DNA of 6,660 nt from an uncultured Clostridia bacterium (GCA_900554085.1 USGA01000037.1:1-6660); one strand, 5' to 3'; positions 1 to 6,434 are shown, counted from the first letter of the stretch. Notes: generated by a model from the letters alone, not told the origin. Numbers and translations: made by a program.

Positions 1-763
1 GCACGTAGTAGTCGCCTTCTTCGGTGTCCACGCGCACCCATTTTGAGTTGGGAACAATGGAATTCAGCCGCTCTTCGGCAGGGTAGCGGACGAACATCTC
101 GTCAAGTTGCGGTTTGACGGCGAGGAAAAAATTCGTGCCGTCGTACGTTACGCCTTCCTCCAGCACCGAACGCACGTTGACGTCCGTGGTTTCCGCGGAG
201 TTTCCCGCAGTTCTGCTGGTGTTTCGGGGGCGCGGTATGTCTTCGTTCTGACGTCTTTCGCTGGCGTAATCGTTCGCTTGCGGCGCGTCGTGTCGTTGGG
301 AGTTCTGTTTTTCGCCGTTCCGCTCGCTTTCTGTGAACGTCGCGGCGGAAGAGGAATGTTCCGAATCCGCATAACGTGCGGGACGTTGCGTCTCCCGTGG
401 CTTAGCGGGGGCGGCAGGTGCGGAGGCTTGCGCTTTTGCCTTTTTGTAGGCTTCGACACGGCGCTCCACAGCCAGTCTGTCCACTTTTTCACCCGTTCCG
501 CCCGTAAGTGTTGCGGAGGCGGTAGAAAGCAGACAATTTATGTCGGATAGAGCGAGAAGACGTGTTTCAAACGTTTTTTTGTTACGTTTAAGTTCGATTT
601 CGGCTATTTCGTCTCCGATAAGCCAGAGTTTGCTGTCGGCATCTGCCGCGCAACCGCCGCACTCGCCTTTGACTTTTCCCACCCCGTCGAAAGTGCCCGA
701 CAATTTCACAAGTGCCGTCGCTCCGCCGCCGCTCAAGACTACCGTTACCTTTCTGAATGACAT
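1..763 (-). CDS. Uncharacterised protein, two-domain with disordered linker, 3' end cut by window edge
   Basis: Reading the minus strand from an ATG at 763-761 gives 254 uninterrupted codons to the window edge, so the C-terminus is missing. I chose this start because TGAGG (773-769) lies 5 bases upstream. Residues 1-70 look like a small beta-rich domain (VTVVLSGGGATALVKLSG, then LWLIGDEIAEIEL) with a Cys pair in ECGGC (34-38). Residues 105-195 are rich in Ala, Pro, Ser, Arg, Glu and Gln and look disordered. From about 196 a second ordered domain begins (FFLAVKPQLDEMFVRYPAEE, then SKWVRVDTEEGDYYV). No signal peptide or membrane segment is visible, so it is probably cytoplasmic. The layout loosely resembles unnamed Clostridia proteins as I remember them, but I cannot assign a family. 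It is divergent from the his operon and shares the intergenic region. A role in histidine metabolism is not implied by its sequence. Confidence 0.82.
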   Translation of the reverse strand, partial: MSFRKVTVVLSGGGATALVKLSGTFDGVGKVKGECGGCAADADSKLWLIGDEIAEIELKRNKKTFETRLLALSDINCLLSTASATLTGGTGEKVDRLAVERRVEAYKKAKAQASAPAAPAKPRETQRPARYADSEHSSSAATFTESERNGEKQNSQRHDAPQANDYASERRQNEDIPRPRNTSRTAGNSAETTDVNVRSVLEEGVTYDGTNFFLAVKPQLDEMFVRYPAEERLNSIVPNSKWVRVDTEEGDYYV

Positions 764-768
764 AACAA

Positions 769-773
769 CCTCA
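769..773 (-). promoter_or_regulatory. Ribosome binding site of the divergent unknown gene
   Basis: On the minus strand TGAGG lies 5 bases before the ATG at 763-761. It is the site that decides the start of the leftward gene, since the reading frame stays open for several codons further upstream. The promoter for this gene was not found: no convincing -35/-10 pair is visible on the minus strand between 764 and 1006. Confidence 0.6.
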
Positions 774-904
774 CGAATGAATTTATGCCGTGCGCGTGCG
801 CAATAGAACGTCGCTAGTGCGTGTGTGCGTTTGCGCGGAGTTTTGTCTTGGCCGCCTTTGGAGTTGCGTTCGTGCGGGTTTTCGGAAGCGGGTCGTTGCG
901 CTGC

Positions 905-952
905 CGAAACGCTTTATCAAATTAAATCGGTAAAGTGCATCGAAACGCTTTA
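905..952. repeat. 12-bp direct repeat CGAAACGCTTTA, two copies 36 bp apart
   Basis: CGAAACGCTTTA occurs exactly at 905-916 and again at 941-952, an offset of 36 bases. The right copy runs into the -35 box of the operon promoter. The left copy is upstream, where an accessory protein-binding site could sit. Between them, GTAAAGTG (930-937) is a near-inverted copy of the CGCTTTA core, so the core appears three times in alternating orientation. Two exact 12-mers in a 243-base intergenic region are unlikely to be chance, but the role is inferred. Confidence 0.75.
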
Positions 953-953
953 C
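930..953. promoter_or_regulatory. Candidate operator (imperfect palindrome) overlapping the -35 box
   Basis: The left arm GTAAAGTGCATC (930-941) and right arm GAAACGCTTTAC (942-953) match the inverted-repeat rule at 9 of 12 positions, with perfect outer ends GTAAAG and CTTTAC. The right arm covers most of the -35 hexamer at 949-954, so a bound dimer would block RNA polymerase. The next gene encodes a TrpR-superfamily dimeric DNA-binding protein, and such repressors bind palindromes of roughly this size. What is seen is the symmetry and the overlap. That YerC binds here is inference. Confidence 0.55.
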
Positions 954-977
954 AACTTTAGCGCGTTGATGTAAAAT
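949..977 (+). promoter_or_regulatory. Sigma-A-type promoter of the yerC-his operon
   Basis: A -35 box TTTACA (949-954) and a -10 box TAAAAT (972-977) are separated by exactly 17 bases, each differing from consensus at one position. There is no TG extended -10. Transcription would start near A984, leaving a leader of about 22 bases before the yerC ATG. The leader contains the GGAGGAG ribosome binding site (997-1003) and little else. The -35 box lies inside the palindrome and the right copy of the 12-bp repeat, which suggests repression by occlusion. The start site is predicted, not measured. Confidence 0.72.
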
Positions 978-1006
978 CGCACTATCGAACGCAGTCGGAG
1001 GAGTTA

Positions 1007-1285
1007 ATGCTCAAACTGTTTGAAGTGCTGTCACGCATATCGAGCGAAGATGATTGCCGAGCGCTCTTCGAGGACCTCTGCACCTATGCCGAAATAGAGA
1101 AAATGGAGCAGAGGCTGGAGTGTGCCCAGATGTTGCTCGACGGCGAGACCTATAACCGCATCATAGAGAAAACGGACATTTCTTCTGCCACTCTCAGCAG
1201 GGTGTCGAGGTGTATACGTCACGGCAGCGGCGGTTACAGCCGCGTTTTACAGGGGCTCAGGGAGGACGACAAAGATGTTGATTGA
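1007..1285 (+). CDS. yerC: YerC-type TrpR-superfamily transcriptional regulator, probable histidine-operon repressor
   Basis: This 92-residue, all-helical-looking protein is close to the usual length of YerC/TrpR-like regulators (about 90-110). The helix-turn-helix spans roughly residues 44-71: TYNRIIEKT (48-56) is the first helix, then SSATLSRVSRCIR (59-71) as recognition helix. The segment LCTYAEIEKMEQRLECAQML (24-43) matches the YerC-type dimer and core helices as I recall them from Bacillus subtilis YerC. The start has GGAGGAG at 997-1003. It is the first gene of the operon, directly behind a promoter whose -35 box lies in a palindrome, and its end overlaps hisZ by 11 bases. TrpR-family proteins act as dimeric, amino-acid-sensing repressors, and comparative genomics has linked YerC/HisR proteins to histidine genes in Firmicutes. 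The ligand (histidine) is inferred from context, since no ligand residue can be assigned from the sequence. Confidence 0.9.
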   Translation: MLKLFEVLSRISSEDDCRALFEDLCTYAEIEKMEQRLECAQMLLDGETYNRIIEKTDISSATLSRVSRCIRHGSGGYSRVLQGLREDDKDVD

Positions 1286-2222
1286 CACCCGCACCCTCCC
1301 CAAGGACGAGCAGACCTATCTCGAACTTCGCGGCCTTTACGAGGCGGCGGGGTATTCTCCCTACAAAATGCGCCGCTTCGAGGAATATTCCCTTTATCTG
1401 GACAACCGCAATTTCCTGGGCGGCGGGTCGGTGCTGACGTTTCAGGGACTGGGCGGGAAATTGCTTGCCCTCAAGCCCGACGTGACCCTCGGAATCGCGA
1501 AGAACGCCCGTTTGGACGGCGACAAGCCCGTCAAGGTTTATTACCGCGAAAGCGTTTACCGTGCGGACCGCGGCGGCGCCGAATTCAAGGAAATCAACCA
1601 AATGGGGCTGGAGTATATGGGCAAGGGCGACGGCGGAGAAGACCCCGCAATATGCGAACTCGCATTGCGTTCCCTTGCCGCCATAGACGAAAAATTCGTC
1701 TTTGCAGTGTCTCATATGGGACTTGTGTCTGCGCTCATAGAAAGTGCGGGCGTGGCGACTTCGGCGGGAAAAAAGGCCGTTATGGATTGCATACGCGCCA
1801 AAAACGCTCACGATATAGCGGAGGCAGGCGGGATAAGCGCGGAGGCGGCGGAAAGGCTGGCGTCGGCTCTCGTCAGGGGCGACACACAATTCCCGTCCGC
1901 ACTCGCAAGGGTCGGAAAGGTCGCGGACAACGACGCGGCAAAGCAGGCCGTAAAGGAACTCGAGGCGCTTTACGACAGATTGTCCGCCACAAAATACGGC
2001 GGCAACGTCAGGTTGGATTTCAGTATTCTGAACGCCGTGGATTATTACAACGGGATAATATTCCAGGGGTTTGTGGAACGTGTTCCCAAAGCCATACTTT
2101 CCGGCGGCAGATACGACGGGCTTCTGGCAAAACGCGGCGAGGGTTACGAGGCTATGGGTTTCGCTCTTTACCTCGACGAACTCAATGCCTGTTATCCCAC
2201 GGTGCAGGAGGTGGCGAAATGA
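1275..2222 (+). CDS. hisZ: ATP phosphoribosyltransferase regulatory subunit HisZ
   Basis: HisZ is a histidyl-tRNA synthetase paralogue without aminoacylation activity. With short HisG it forms the hetero-octameric enzyme of step 1 and mediates histidine feedback inhibition in the cytoplasm. The HisRS-like core is visible: LKPDVT (66-71), the motif-2 region YYRESVYRAD (89-98), EFKEINQMGLE (103-113), the histidine-loop-like VDYYNGIIFQGF (255-266), GGRYDGLL (277-284) and the final GFALYLDEL (295-303). The protein stops there, at 315 residues, with no anticodon-binding domain. This excludes a true HisRS (usually over 400 residues) and fits the shorter end of HisZ. The start at 1275 has GGAGG (1261-1265) 9 bases upstream, inside yerC, and overlaps the yerC end by 11 bases. 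The stop overlaps the hisG start (ATGA). Confidence 0.94.
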   Translation: MLIDTRTLPKDEQTYLELRGLYEAAGYSPYKMRRFEEYSLYLDNRNFLGGGSVLTFQGLGGKLLALKPDVTLGIAKNARLDGDKPVKVYYRESVYRADRGGAEFKEINQMGLEYMGKGDGGEDPAICELALRSLAAIDEKFVFAVSHMGLVSALIESAGVATSAGKKAVMDCIRAKNAHDIAEAGGISAEAAERLASALVRGDTQFPSALARVGKVADNDAAKQAVKELEALYDRLSATKYGGNVRLDFSILNAVDYYNGIIFQGFVERVPKAILSGGRYDGLLAKRGEGYEAMGFALYLDELNACYPTVQEVAK

Positions 2223-2842
2223 CGGTGAGTATCGCGCTGCCCAAAGGCAGGCTCGGCAGCAAGGTTTACAAACTGCTCGAAAAGTGCGGATACACCGCAC
2301 GCGAAAGCATAGACGACAGCCGCAAACTCGTTTTCGAGAACGAGGAGCGCGGTGTGCGCTATTTTTTGGTCAAGCCCTCCGACGTCGCGATTTACGTGGA
2401 ATACGGCGCTGCGGACCTCGGCGTGGTGGGCAAGGACATTCTGAGCGAAAGCGGGGCCGACGTTTACGAACTTCTCGACCTCGGTTTCGGCAAGTGTCGT
2501 ATGTGCGTTGCCGCCAAAGAGGATTACAAAGAGGATTCCTCGCGACCCGTGGTCGTGGCGACCAAGTTTCCGAACGTCGCCCGCGAATATTATTCCTCGA
2601 CCGGAAGGGATATCGAGGTCATTAAACTCAGCGGTTCGATAGAACTCGCGCCGCTGCTCGGAATGTCGGACGTTATTGTCGACATCGTGGAGACGGGCAC
2701 AACCCTCCGTGAAAACCGTCTCGAGGTCAAAGAGGAGATTTTCCCGATAAGCGCGCGGCTTATCGCAAACAAAGCCGCCTATAAGTTCAAGGAAAAGGAA
2801 ATCCGGGAAATTGCCGACAAACTGGCGGAGGCGACGTTATGA
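2219..2842 (+). CDS. hisG: ATP phosphoribosyltransferase catalytic subunit, short form
   Basis: HisG condenses ATP with PRPP to give phosphoribosyl-ATP, the committed step of histidine synthesis. The protein has 207 residues, the size of short-form HisG, and lacks the roughly 80-residue C-terminal histidine-binding domain of the long form. It must therefore depend on HisZ, encoded immediately upstream. Diagnostic segments are ALPKGRL (6-12) near the start, EYGAADLGVVGKD (61-73), and the PRPP-binding loop DIVETGTTLREN (154-165). The start at 2219 is fixed by AGGAGG (2206-2211) 7 bases upstream and by the ATGA overlap with the hisZ stop. The frame is open further upstream to an ATG at 1652, but that part lies within hisZ and resembles no HisG. 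The stop overlaps hisD by four bases. Confidence 0.96.
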   Translation: MTVSIALPKGRLGSKVYKLLEKCGYTARESIDDSRKLVFENEERGVRYFLVKPSDVAIYVEYGAADLGVVGKDILSESGADVYELLDLGFGKCRMCVAAKEDYKEDSSRPVVVATKFPNVAREYYSSTGRDIEVIKLSGSIELAPLLGMSDVIVDIVETGTTLRENRLEVKEEIFPISARLIANKAAYKFKEKEIREIADKLAEATL

Positions 2843-4110
2843 TAAGAATAATCGACGGAACGAGCGGCGAAGAAAATTATCTCAACAGGGAAATCGACGA
2901 TTACGGCGAGTACGAAGGCGCGGTAAAAGAAATCATCGCCTCCGTGAGAAAAGACGGCGACAAGGCGCTTTACGCTTTCGCCGGAAAATTCGACGGTGTG
3001 GAACTCGATTCTCTCGAGGTCCCCGCGGAAGAACTCAGAGACGCCGCGGATAAAGTTGCGCCCGAATATGCCGCAATGCTCAGACGCGCGGCGGAGAATA
3101 TACGCGAATTCCATAGACTGCAACTGCGCGACGGCTTTACTCTCGAGCGCGCGGACGGAACTGTTCTCGGGCAGAGAATAAGTCCCGTCGAGCGTGCGGG
3201 AATATACGTTCCCGGCGGCACGGCAAGTTATCCCAGCACCGTGCTGATGAACGCAATACCCGCTGCGGTGGCGGGCGTGAAGGAGATAGTTATGGTCACG
3301 CCTCCCGACAAGTCGGGCGGGATAAAGAAAGAGGTTTTGGCGGCGGCGGCGATAGCGGGCGTTACGCGAGTGTTCAAAATCGGCGGTGCGGGCGCAATAG
3401 CCGCGCTTGCGTTCGGAACGGAAAGCGTACCGCGCGTGGACAAGATAACCGGACCGGGCAACATATACGTGGCGCTTGCGAAAAAACTCGTGTTCGGTGC
3501 CGTCGGCGTGGATATGATTGCGGGCCCGAGCGAGATTCTCATCGTTGCCGATTCCACCGCCGACGCGGACGTTGTCGCGGCGGATATGCTTTCGCAGGCG
3601 GAGCACGACAGGCTTGCCTCCGCGGTGCTTGTCACCGACGACGAGACGCTTGCGCGCAAAGTGGCGGAGAGCGTGGAAAGGCAACTCGAAAATCTGCCCC
3701 GTCGCGAAATAGCGCGGGCGGCAATAGACAACTGCGGCAAGATAATAGTCGTGGACAGCATAGAGCGCGCCGTCGAAGTGAGCAACCGCATTGCGCCCGA
3801 ACACCTCGAACTGTGCGTCGAAAATCCCGACGAACTGTTCGCGAAAGTGACCTGTGCGGGGTCGGTTTTCCTCGGACACAACACTCCCGAGGCCGCGGGA
3901 GATTACTATGCGGGCGCAAATCACACCTTGCCGACGGGCGGCAGCGCAAGATTTTCTTCCGCATTGTCCGTGGACGATTTCGTGAGGAAAACCCAGTTTA
4001 TCAAGTACAGCGGCGAGGGCATTGACGCCGCAATAAACGATATAGTTATGTTCGCGGAGAGCGAAGGGCTTTCGGCACACGCGCGCTCCGCCGCAAGGAG
4101 AAGAAAATGA
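2839..4110 (+). CDS. hisD: Histidinol dehydrogenase
   Basis: HisD is a zinc-dependent NAD+ enzyme that oxidises L-histidinol to L-histidine through histidinal, the last two steps of the pathway, as a cytoplasmic homodimer. At 423 residues it is full length for the family. Recognisable parts are the glycine-rich segment AGIYVPGGTASYPSTVLMN (120-138), KITGPGNIYVA (202-212) and AGPSEILI (228-235). The zinc ligands are Gln253 and His256 in SQAEHD (252-257), Asp355 in GDYY, and His414 in LSAHARS (411-417). The catalytic Glu321-His322 pair lies in APEHLE (319-324). No key residue is missing. The start at 2839 has GGAGG (2827-2831) 7 bases upstream and forms ATGA with the hisG stop. The gene ends in a basic ARRRK tail whose codons also supply part of the hisC ribosome binding site. 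Confidence 0.97.
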   Translation: MIRIIDGTSGEENYLNREIDDYGEYEGAVKEIIASVRKDGDKALYAFAGKFDGVELDSLEVPAEELRDAADKVAPEYAAMLRRAAENIREFHRLQLRDGFTLERADGTVLGQRISPVERAGIYVPGGTASYPSTVLMNAIPAAVAGVKEIVMVTPPDKSGGIKKEVLAAAAIAGVTRVFKIGGAGAIAALAFGTESVPRVDKITGPGNIYVALAKKLVFGAVGVDMIAGPSEILIVADSTADADVVAADMLSQAEHDRLASAVLVTDDETLARKVAESVERQLENLPRREIARAAIDNCGKIIVVDSIERAVEVSNRIAPEHLELCVENPDELFAKVTCAGSVFLGHNTPEAAGDYYAGANHTLPTGGSARFSSALSVDDFVRKTQFIKYSGEGIDAAINDIVMFAESEGLSAHARSAARRRK

Positions 4111-5198
4111 GCAGATTCCTTTCTTCCGCCTACAGGGATATGGAGGCGTACGTGCCGGGCGAACAGCCTCGTGACAGGCGTTACGTCAAACTTAACACCA
4201 ACGAATCTCCCTTCCCTCCCTCTCCCGCGGTGGTTGCCGCTTACGACGCGGAGAAGGGCAACGTCAACCTGTATTCCGACCCCACCGCGAAAGCGTTGAC
4301 GGAGGCGGCGGCGGAAGTGTACGGGAGAGAGAGCAGGCGGCTGGGCGGCGGCGACATAACTCCGGATATGGTGATAGCGGGCAACGGCTCGGACGAAATA
4401 CTCGCCTTCTGCGTTCTGGCGTTTTTCAGGGACGTGGGCGCGGCTTTTCCGCGCATAGGTTACGGATTCTATCCCGTGTTCTGCAATCTCTTCGGAGTTC
4501 CTTTCGACGAGATTCCTATGATAGGTGAGTATGAGGTTGATTCGCACGCGCTCGCGGCGTCTTCCCGCAACGTAATGATTGCCAATCCCAACGCGCAAAC
4601 GGGTGTTTATCTGCCACTTTCGGATATTGAAGCCATTGTTTCTGCCAACAAAAACAGGATAGTGCTTGTTGACGAAGCGTACTGCGATTTCGGCGGAGAG
4701 AGCGCCGTGTCGCTCCTGGAGCGTTACGACAATCTCATAGTGGTGACCACGCTCTCAAAGTCCCGTCAACTTGCGGGAGGACGGATAGGTCTGGCGTTTT
4801 CTTCCCGCGAAATCGTCTGCGACCTCAACAAAATCAGATACAGTTTCAATCCGTACAATCTCGACCGCGCGGCGATTGCCGCAGGTGCGGCGGCTCTTCT
4901 CGACGGGGAGTATTTCGACCGCACGCGAAATGCGGTTGCGGCGGAGCGCGAGAGACTGAAGGAACGTCTGTCCTCGCTCGGTTTTGCAGTGTCGCCCTCT
5001 CTTGCGAATTTCGTTCTGGCGCGTCGCGAGGGCATATCGGGCGAAGAACTCTACAAACAACTCAAAGCGCGCGGCGTGCTGGTGCGATACCTCGGCGGCG
5101 ACCTTTCCGATTATGTGCGGATAACCGTGGGAAGCGCCGACGAATGCGACGTGTTGATTGAGGCGGTCAAGGAAATCATCAAGGAGAAAAATATATGA
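4107..5198 (+). CDS. hisC: Histidinol-phosphate aminotransferase
   Basis: HisC is a PLP-dependent fold-type I aminotransferase that makes histidinol phosphate from imidazole-acetol phosphate with glutamate as donor. At 363 residues it has normal length. The N-terminal substrate segment KLNTNESPFPPSP (28-40) and AGNGSDEI (91-98) are typical. The cofactor site shows Asp189 and Tyr192 in VDEAYCDF, the Schiff-base lysine Lys218 in TTLSKSRQLAGGRIG (214-228), with phosphate-binding Arg226. Arg338 in YVRITVG (336-342) should bind the substrate carboxylate. The loop usually written NPNNPTG or NPNAPTG reads NPNAQTG (160-166), a minor oddity. The start at 4107 has AAGGAG (4095-4100) 6 bases upstream and overlaps the hisD stop by ATGA. 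Its place between hisD and hisB supports HisC over a related aminotransferase. Confidence 0.95.
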   Translation: MSRFLSSAYRDMEAYVPGEQPRDRRYVKLNTNESPFPPSPAVVAAYDAEKGNVNLYSDPTAKALTEAAAEVYGRESRRLGGGDITPDMVIAGNGSDEILAFCVLAFFRDVGAAFPRIGYGFYPVFCNLFGVPFDEIPMIGEYEVDSHALAASSRNVMIANPNAQTGVYLPLSDIEAIVSANKNRIVLVDEAYCDFGGESAVSLLERYDNLIVVTTLSKSRQLAGGRIGLAFSSREIVCDLNKIRYSFNPYNLDRAAIAAGAAALLDGEYFDRTRNAVAAERERLKERLSSLGFAVSPSLANFVLARREGISGEELYKQLKARGVLVRYLGGDLSDYVRITVGSADECDVLIEAVKEIIKEKNI

Positions 5199-5785
5199 GG
5201 AAAGCGCAAATTATGAGAAAAACCGCAGAGACGGACATTTCCCTCGGGCTGACGCTGGACGGAAAGGGAACCTATTCGGTGAGTTCGGGCAGCGGGTTTT
5301 TCGACCATATGCTCGAGCAACTTGCGAAGCACGGCGGTTTTGACCTCGAGGTGAATTGCAAGGGCGATACTGCGGTGGATATGCACCATTCCGTCGAGGA
5401 TACGGGAATCTGCCTCGGCGAGGCGGTCTCAAAGGCTCTCGGCGACAAGCGCGGTATACGTCGTTACGGCGACGTCATACTGCCTATGGACGAGGCTCTC
5501 GTGCTTTGCGCAATCGACCTCAGCGGCAGGTGCCACCTCAATTTCGACGTTACTTTCCCCGACGAATACAAGGTGGGCGACCTCGACACCGAACTCGTCA
5601 AGGAATTCTTCGAGGCGTTCGCGCGTGCTGCAGCCTGCACTCTGCATATCAAGAAACTTTACGGCGAGAACGTTCATCACATAGTAGAATGCGTGTTCAA
5701 GGCGTTTGCGAGAGCGCTCGGCGAAGCGTGCTCGGTGGACGAAAAACGCGCGGGAGTGCTGCCCAGCACAAAGGGGACTCTCTGA
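5195..5785 (+). CDS. hisB: Imidazoleglycerol-phosphate dehydratase
   Basis: HisB dehydrates imidazoleglycerol phosphate to imidazole-acetol phosphate. It is a di-manganese enzyme that assembles as a 24-mer. This is the monofunctional form of 196 residues, with no fused histidinol-phosphatase domain, so the phosphatase must be encoded elsewhere. Family signatures are RKTAETDI (8-15), FFDHML (35-40), the metal-binding DMHHSVEDTGICLGEA (62-77), RRYGDVILPMDEAL (89-102), the second metal motif HHIVECVFKAFARAL (161-175) and the C-terminal STKGTL. The start at 5195 has AAGGAG (5181-5186) 8 bases upstream and forms ATGA with the hisC stop. A second in-frame ATG at 5213 has a weaker GAGGAAAG nearby and would remove six residues. 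The upstream start fits the usual N-terminus better. Confidence 0.96.
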   Translation: MRKAQIMRKTAETDISLGLTLDGKGTYSVSSGSGFFDHMLEQLAKHGGFDLEVNCKGDTAVDMHHSVEDTGICLGEAVSKALGDKRGIRRYGDVILPMDEALVLCAIDLSGRCHLNFDVTFPDEYKVGDLDTELVKEFFEAFARAAACTLHIKKLYGENVHHIVECVFKAFARALGEACSVDEKRAGVLPSTKGTL

Positions 5786-6402
5786 TGATAGCGGTTGTCG
5801 ATTACGGCGTAGGCAATCTGTTTTCGCTGACCTGTTCGTTGTCGGCGGTGGGGGCGGAAGCGGTCGTCACCTCCGATGCGGACGAAATCGCGTGCGCCGA
5901 CGGCGTGATACTTCCCGGCGTGGGCGCTTTCGGCGACGCTTGCGGAAAACTCCGTTCTTCGGGGCTTGAGTCCGTCGTCAAGGACGTTGCCGCTTCGGGC
6001 AGACCTTTGCTCGGAATATGTCTCGGTATGCAGATGTTGTTCGAGCGCAGTCTGGAGTACGGCGTACACGACGGGCTGGGATTGCTGCGCGGCGAGGTTG
6101 TGCCTTTCCGCCTGCCTCCCGAATACAAAATTCCGCATATGGGCTGGAATTCCCTGCGGTTCGTCAAGGACAGCCCCTTGCTCCGTTACGTCAGGGAAGG
6201 GGAGTACGTTTATTACGTTCACTCATATTACGCTTCCGAATGCGAAGACAGCATAGCGGCAGCGAGCGAGTACGGCGGAATCACCGTCCCCGGGCTCGTC
6301 GGCGGGGACAACGTGTTCGGCACCCAGTTCCACCCCGAAAAGAGCGGCTCCGTCGGGCTGAACATCCTCCGTGCGTTCAACGAACTCTGCGCGCCGAGGT
6401 AA
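5785..6402 (+). CDS. hisH: Imidazole glycerol phosphate synthase, glutaminase subunit
   Basis: HisH is a class I (triad) glutamine amidotransferase that releases ammonia from glutamine and passes it to HisF, which closes the imidazole ring to give IGP and AICAR. The protein has 205 residues, standard for HisH. It begins with VVDYGVGNLFSL (4-15), has LPGVGAFGDA (43-52), the nucleophile Cys79 in GICLGMQ (77-83), PHMGWN (117-122), and the His183/Glu185 pair in QFHPEKSG (181-188), so the triad is complete. The start at 5785 shares one base with the hisB stop (TGATG), and a purine-rich AAAGGGGA (5770-5777) serves as a moderate ribosome binding site. The partner hisF is not in the window and is expected after hisA. 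Confidence 0.96.
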   Translation: MIAVVDYGVGNLFSLTCSLSAVGAEAVVTSDADEIACADGVILPGVGAFGDACGKLRSSGLESVVKDVAASGRPLLGICLGMQMLFERSLEYGVHDGLGLLRGEVVPFRLPPEYKIPHMGWNSLRFVKDSPLLRYVREGEYVYYVHSYYASECEDSIAAASEYGGITVPGLVGGDNVFGTQFHPEKSGSVGLNILRAFNELCAPR

Positions 6403-6434
6403 CGCGATAGGGATTATAATCTGAAAGGTACGTT

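Noticed and set aside
107..806. Two plus-strand open frames (107-550 and 540-806)
   Set aside because: Both lie largely antisense to the 254-codon minus-strand gene, which has a better start and ribosome binding site and more protein-like ends. The plus-strand translations look like mirror-frame noise.
904..960. Promoter for the leftward gene overlapping the operator
   Set aside because: Minus-strand candidates (TTTAAT, GATAAA, TTGTAA) do not pair at 16-18 base spacing with a second box, so no promoter is claimed.
764..1006. T-box, riboswitch or rho-independent terminator in the intergenic region
   Set aside because: I found no T-box landmarks and no GC hairpin followed by a T-run. The only strong structure is the short-arm palindrome at the promoter.
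1652..2218. Possible N-terminal extension of HisG by 189 codons
   Set aside because: The upstream part is in a different frame within hisZ and is Arg/Gly-rich. HisG begins at 2219 with AGGAGG and the ATGA overlap, and 207 residues is the family length.
1257..2300. 347-codon open frame on the minus strand
   Set aside because: It is antisense to hisZ and the hisG start, with composition typical of a shadow frame and no recognisable domain.
2779..4080. 433-codon open frame on the minus strand
   Set aside because: It lies antisense to hisD, which is unambiguous with all catalytic residues. The translation is rich in Arg, His, Tyr and Cys with no family pattern, as expected from the mirror frame of a GC-rich gene.
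6403..6434. Internal promoter before hisA based on TATAAT
   Set aside because: No acceptable -35 hexamer lies 15-19 bases upstream and there is no TG extension, so it is not listed as a promoter feature.
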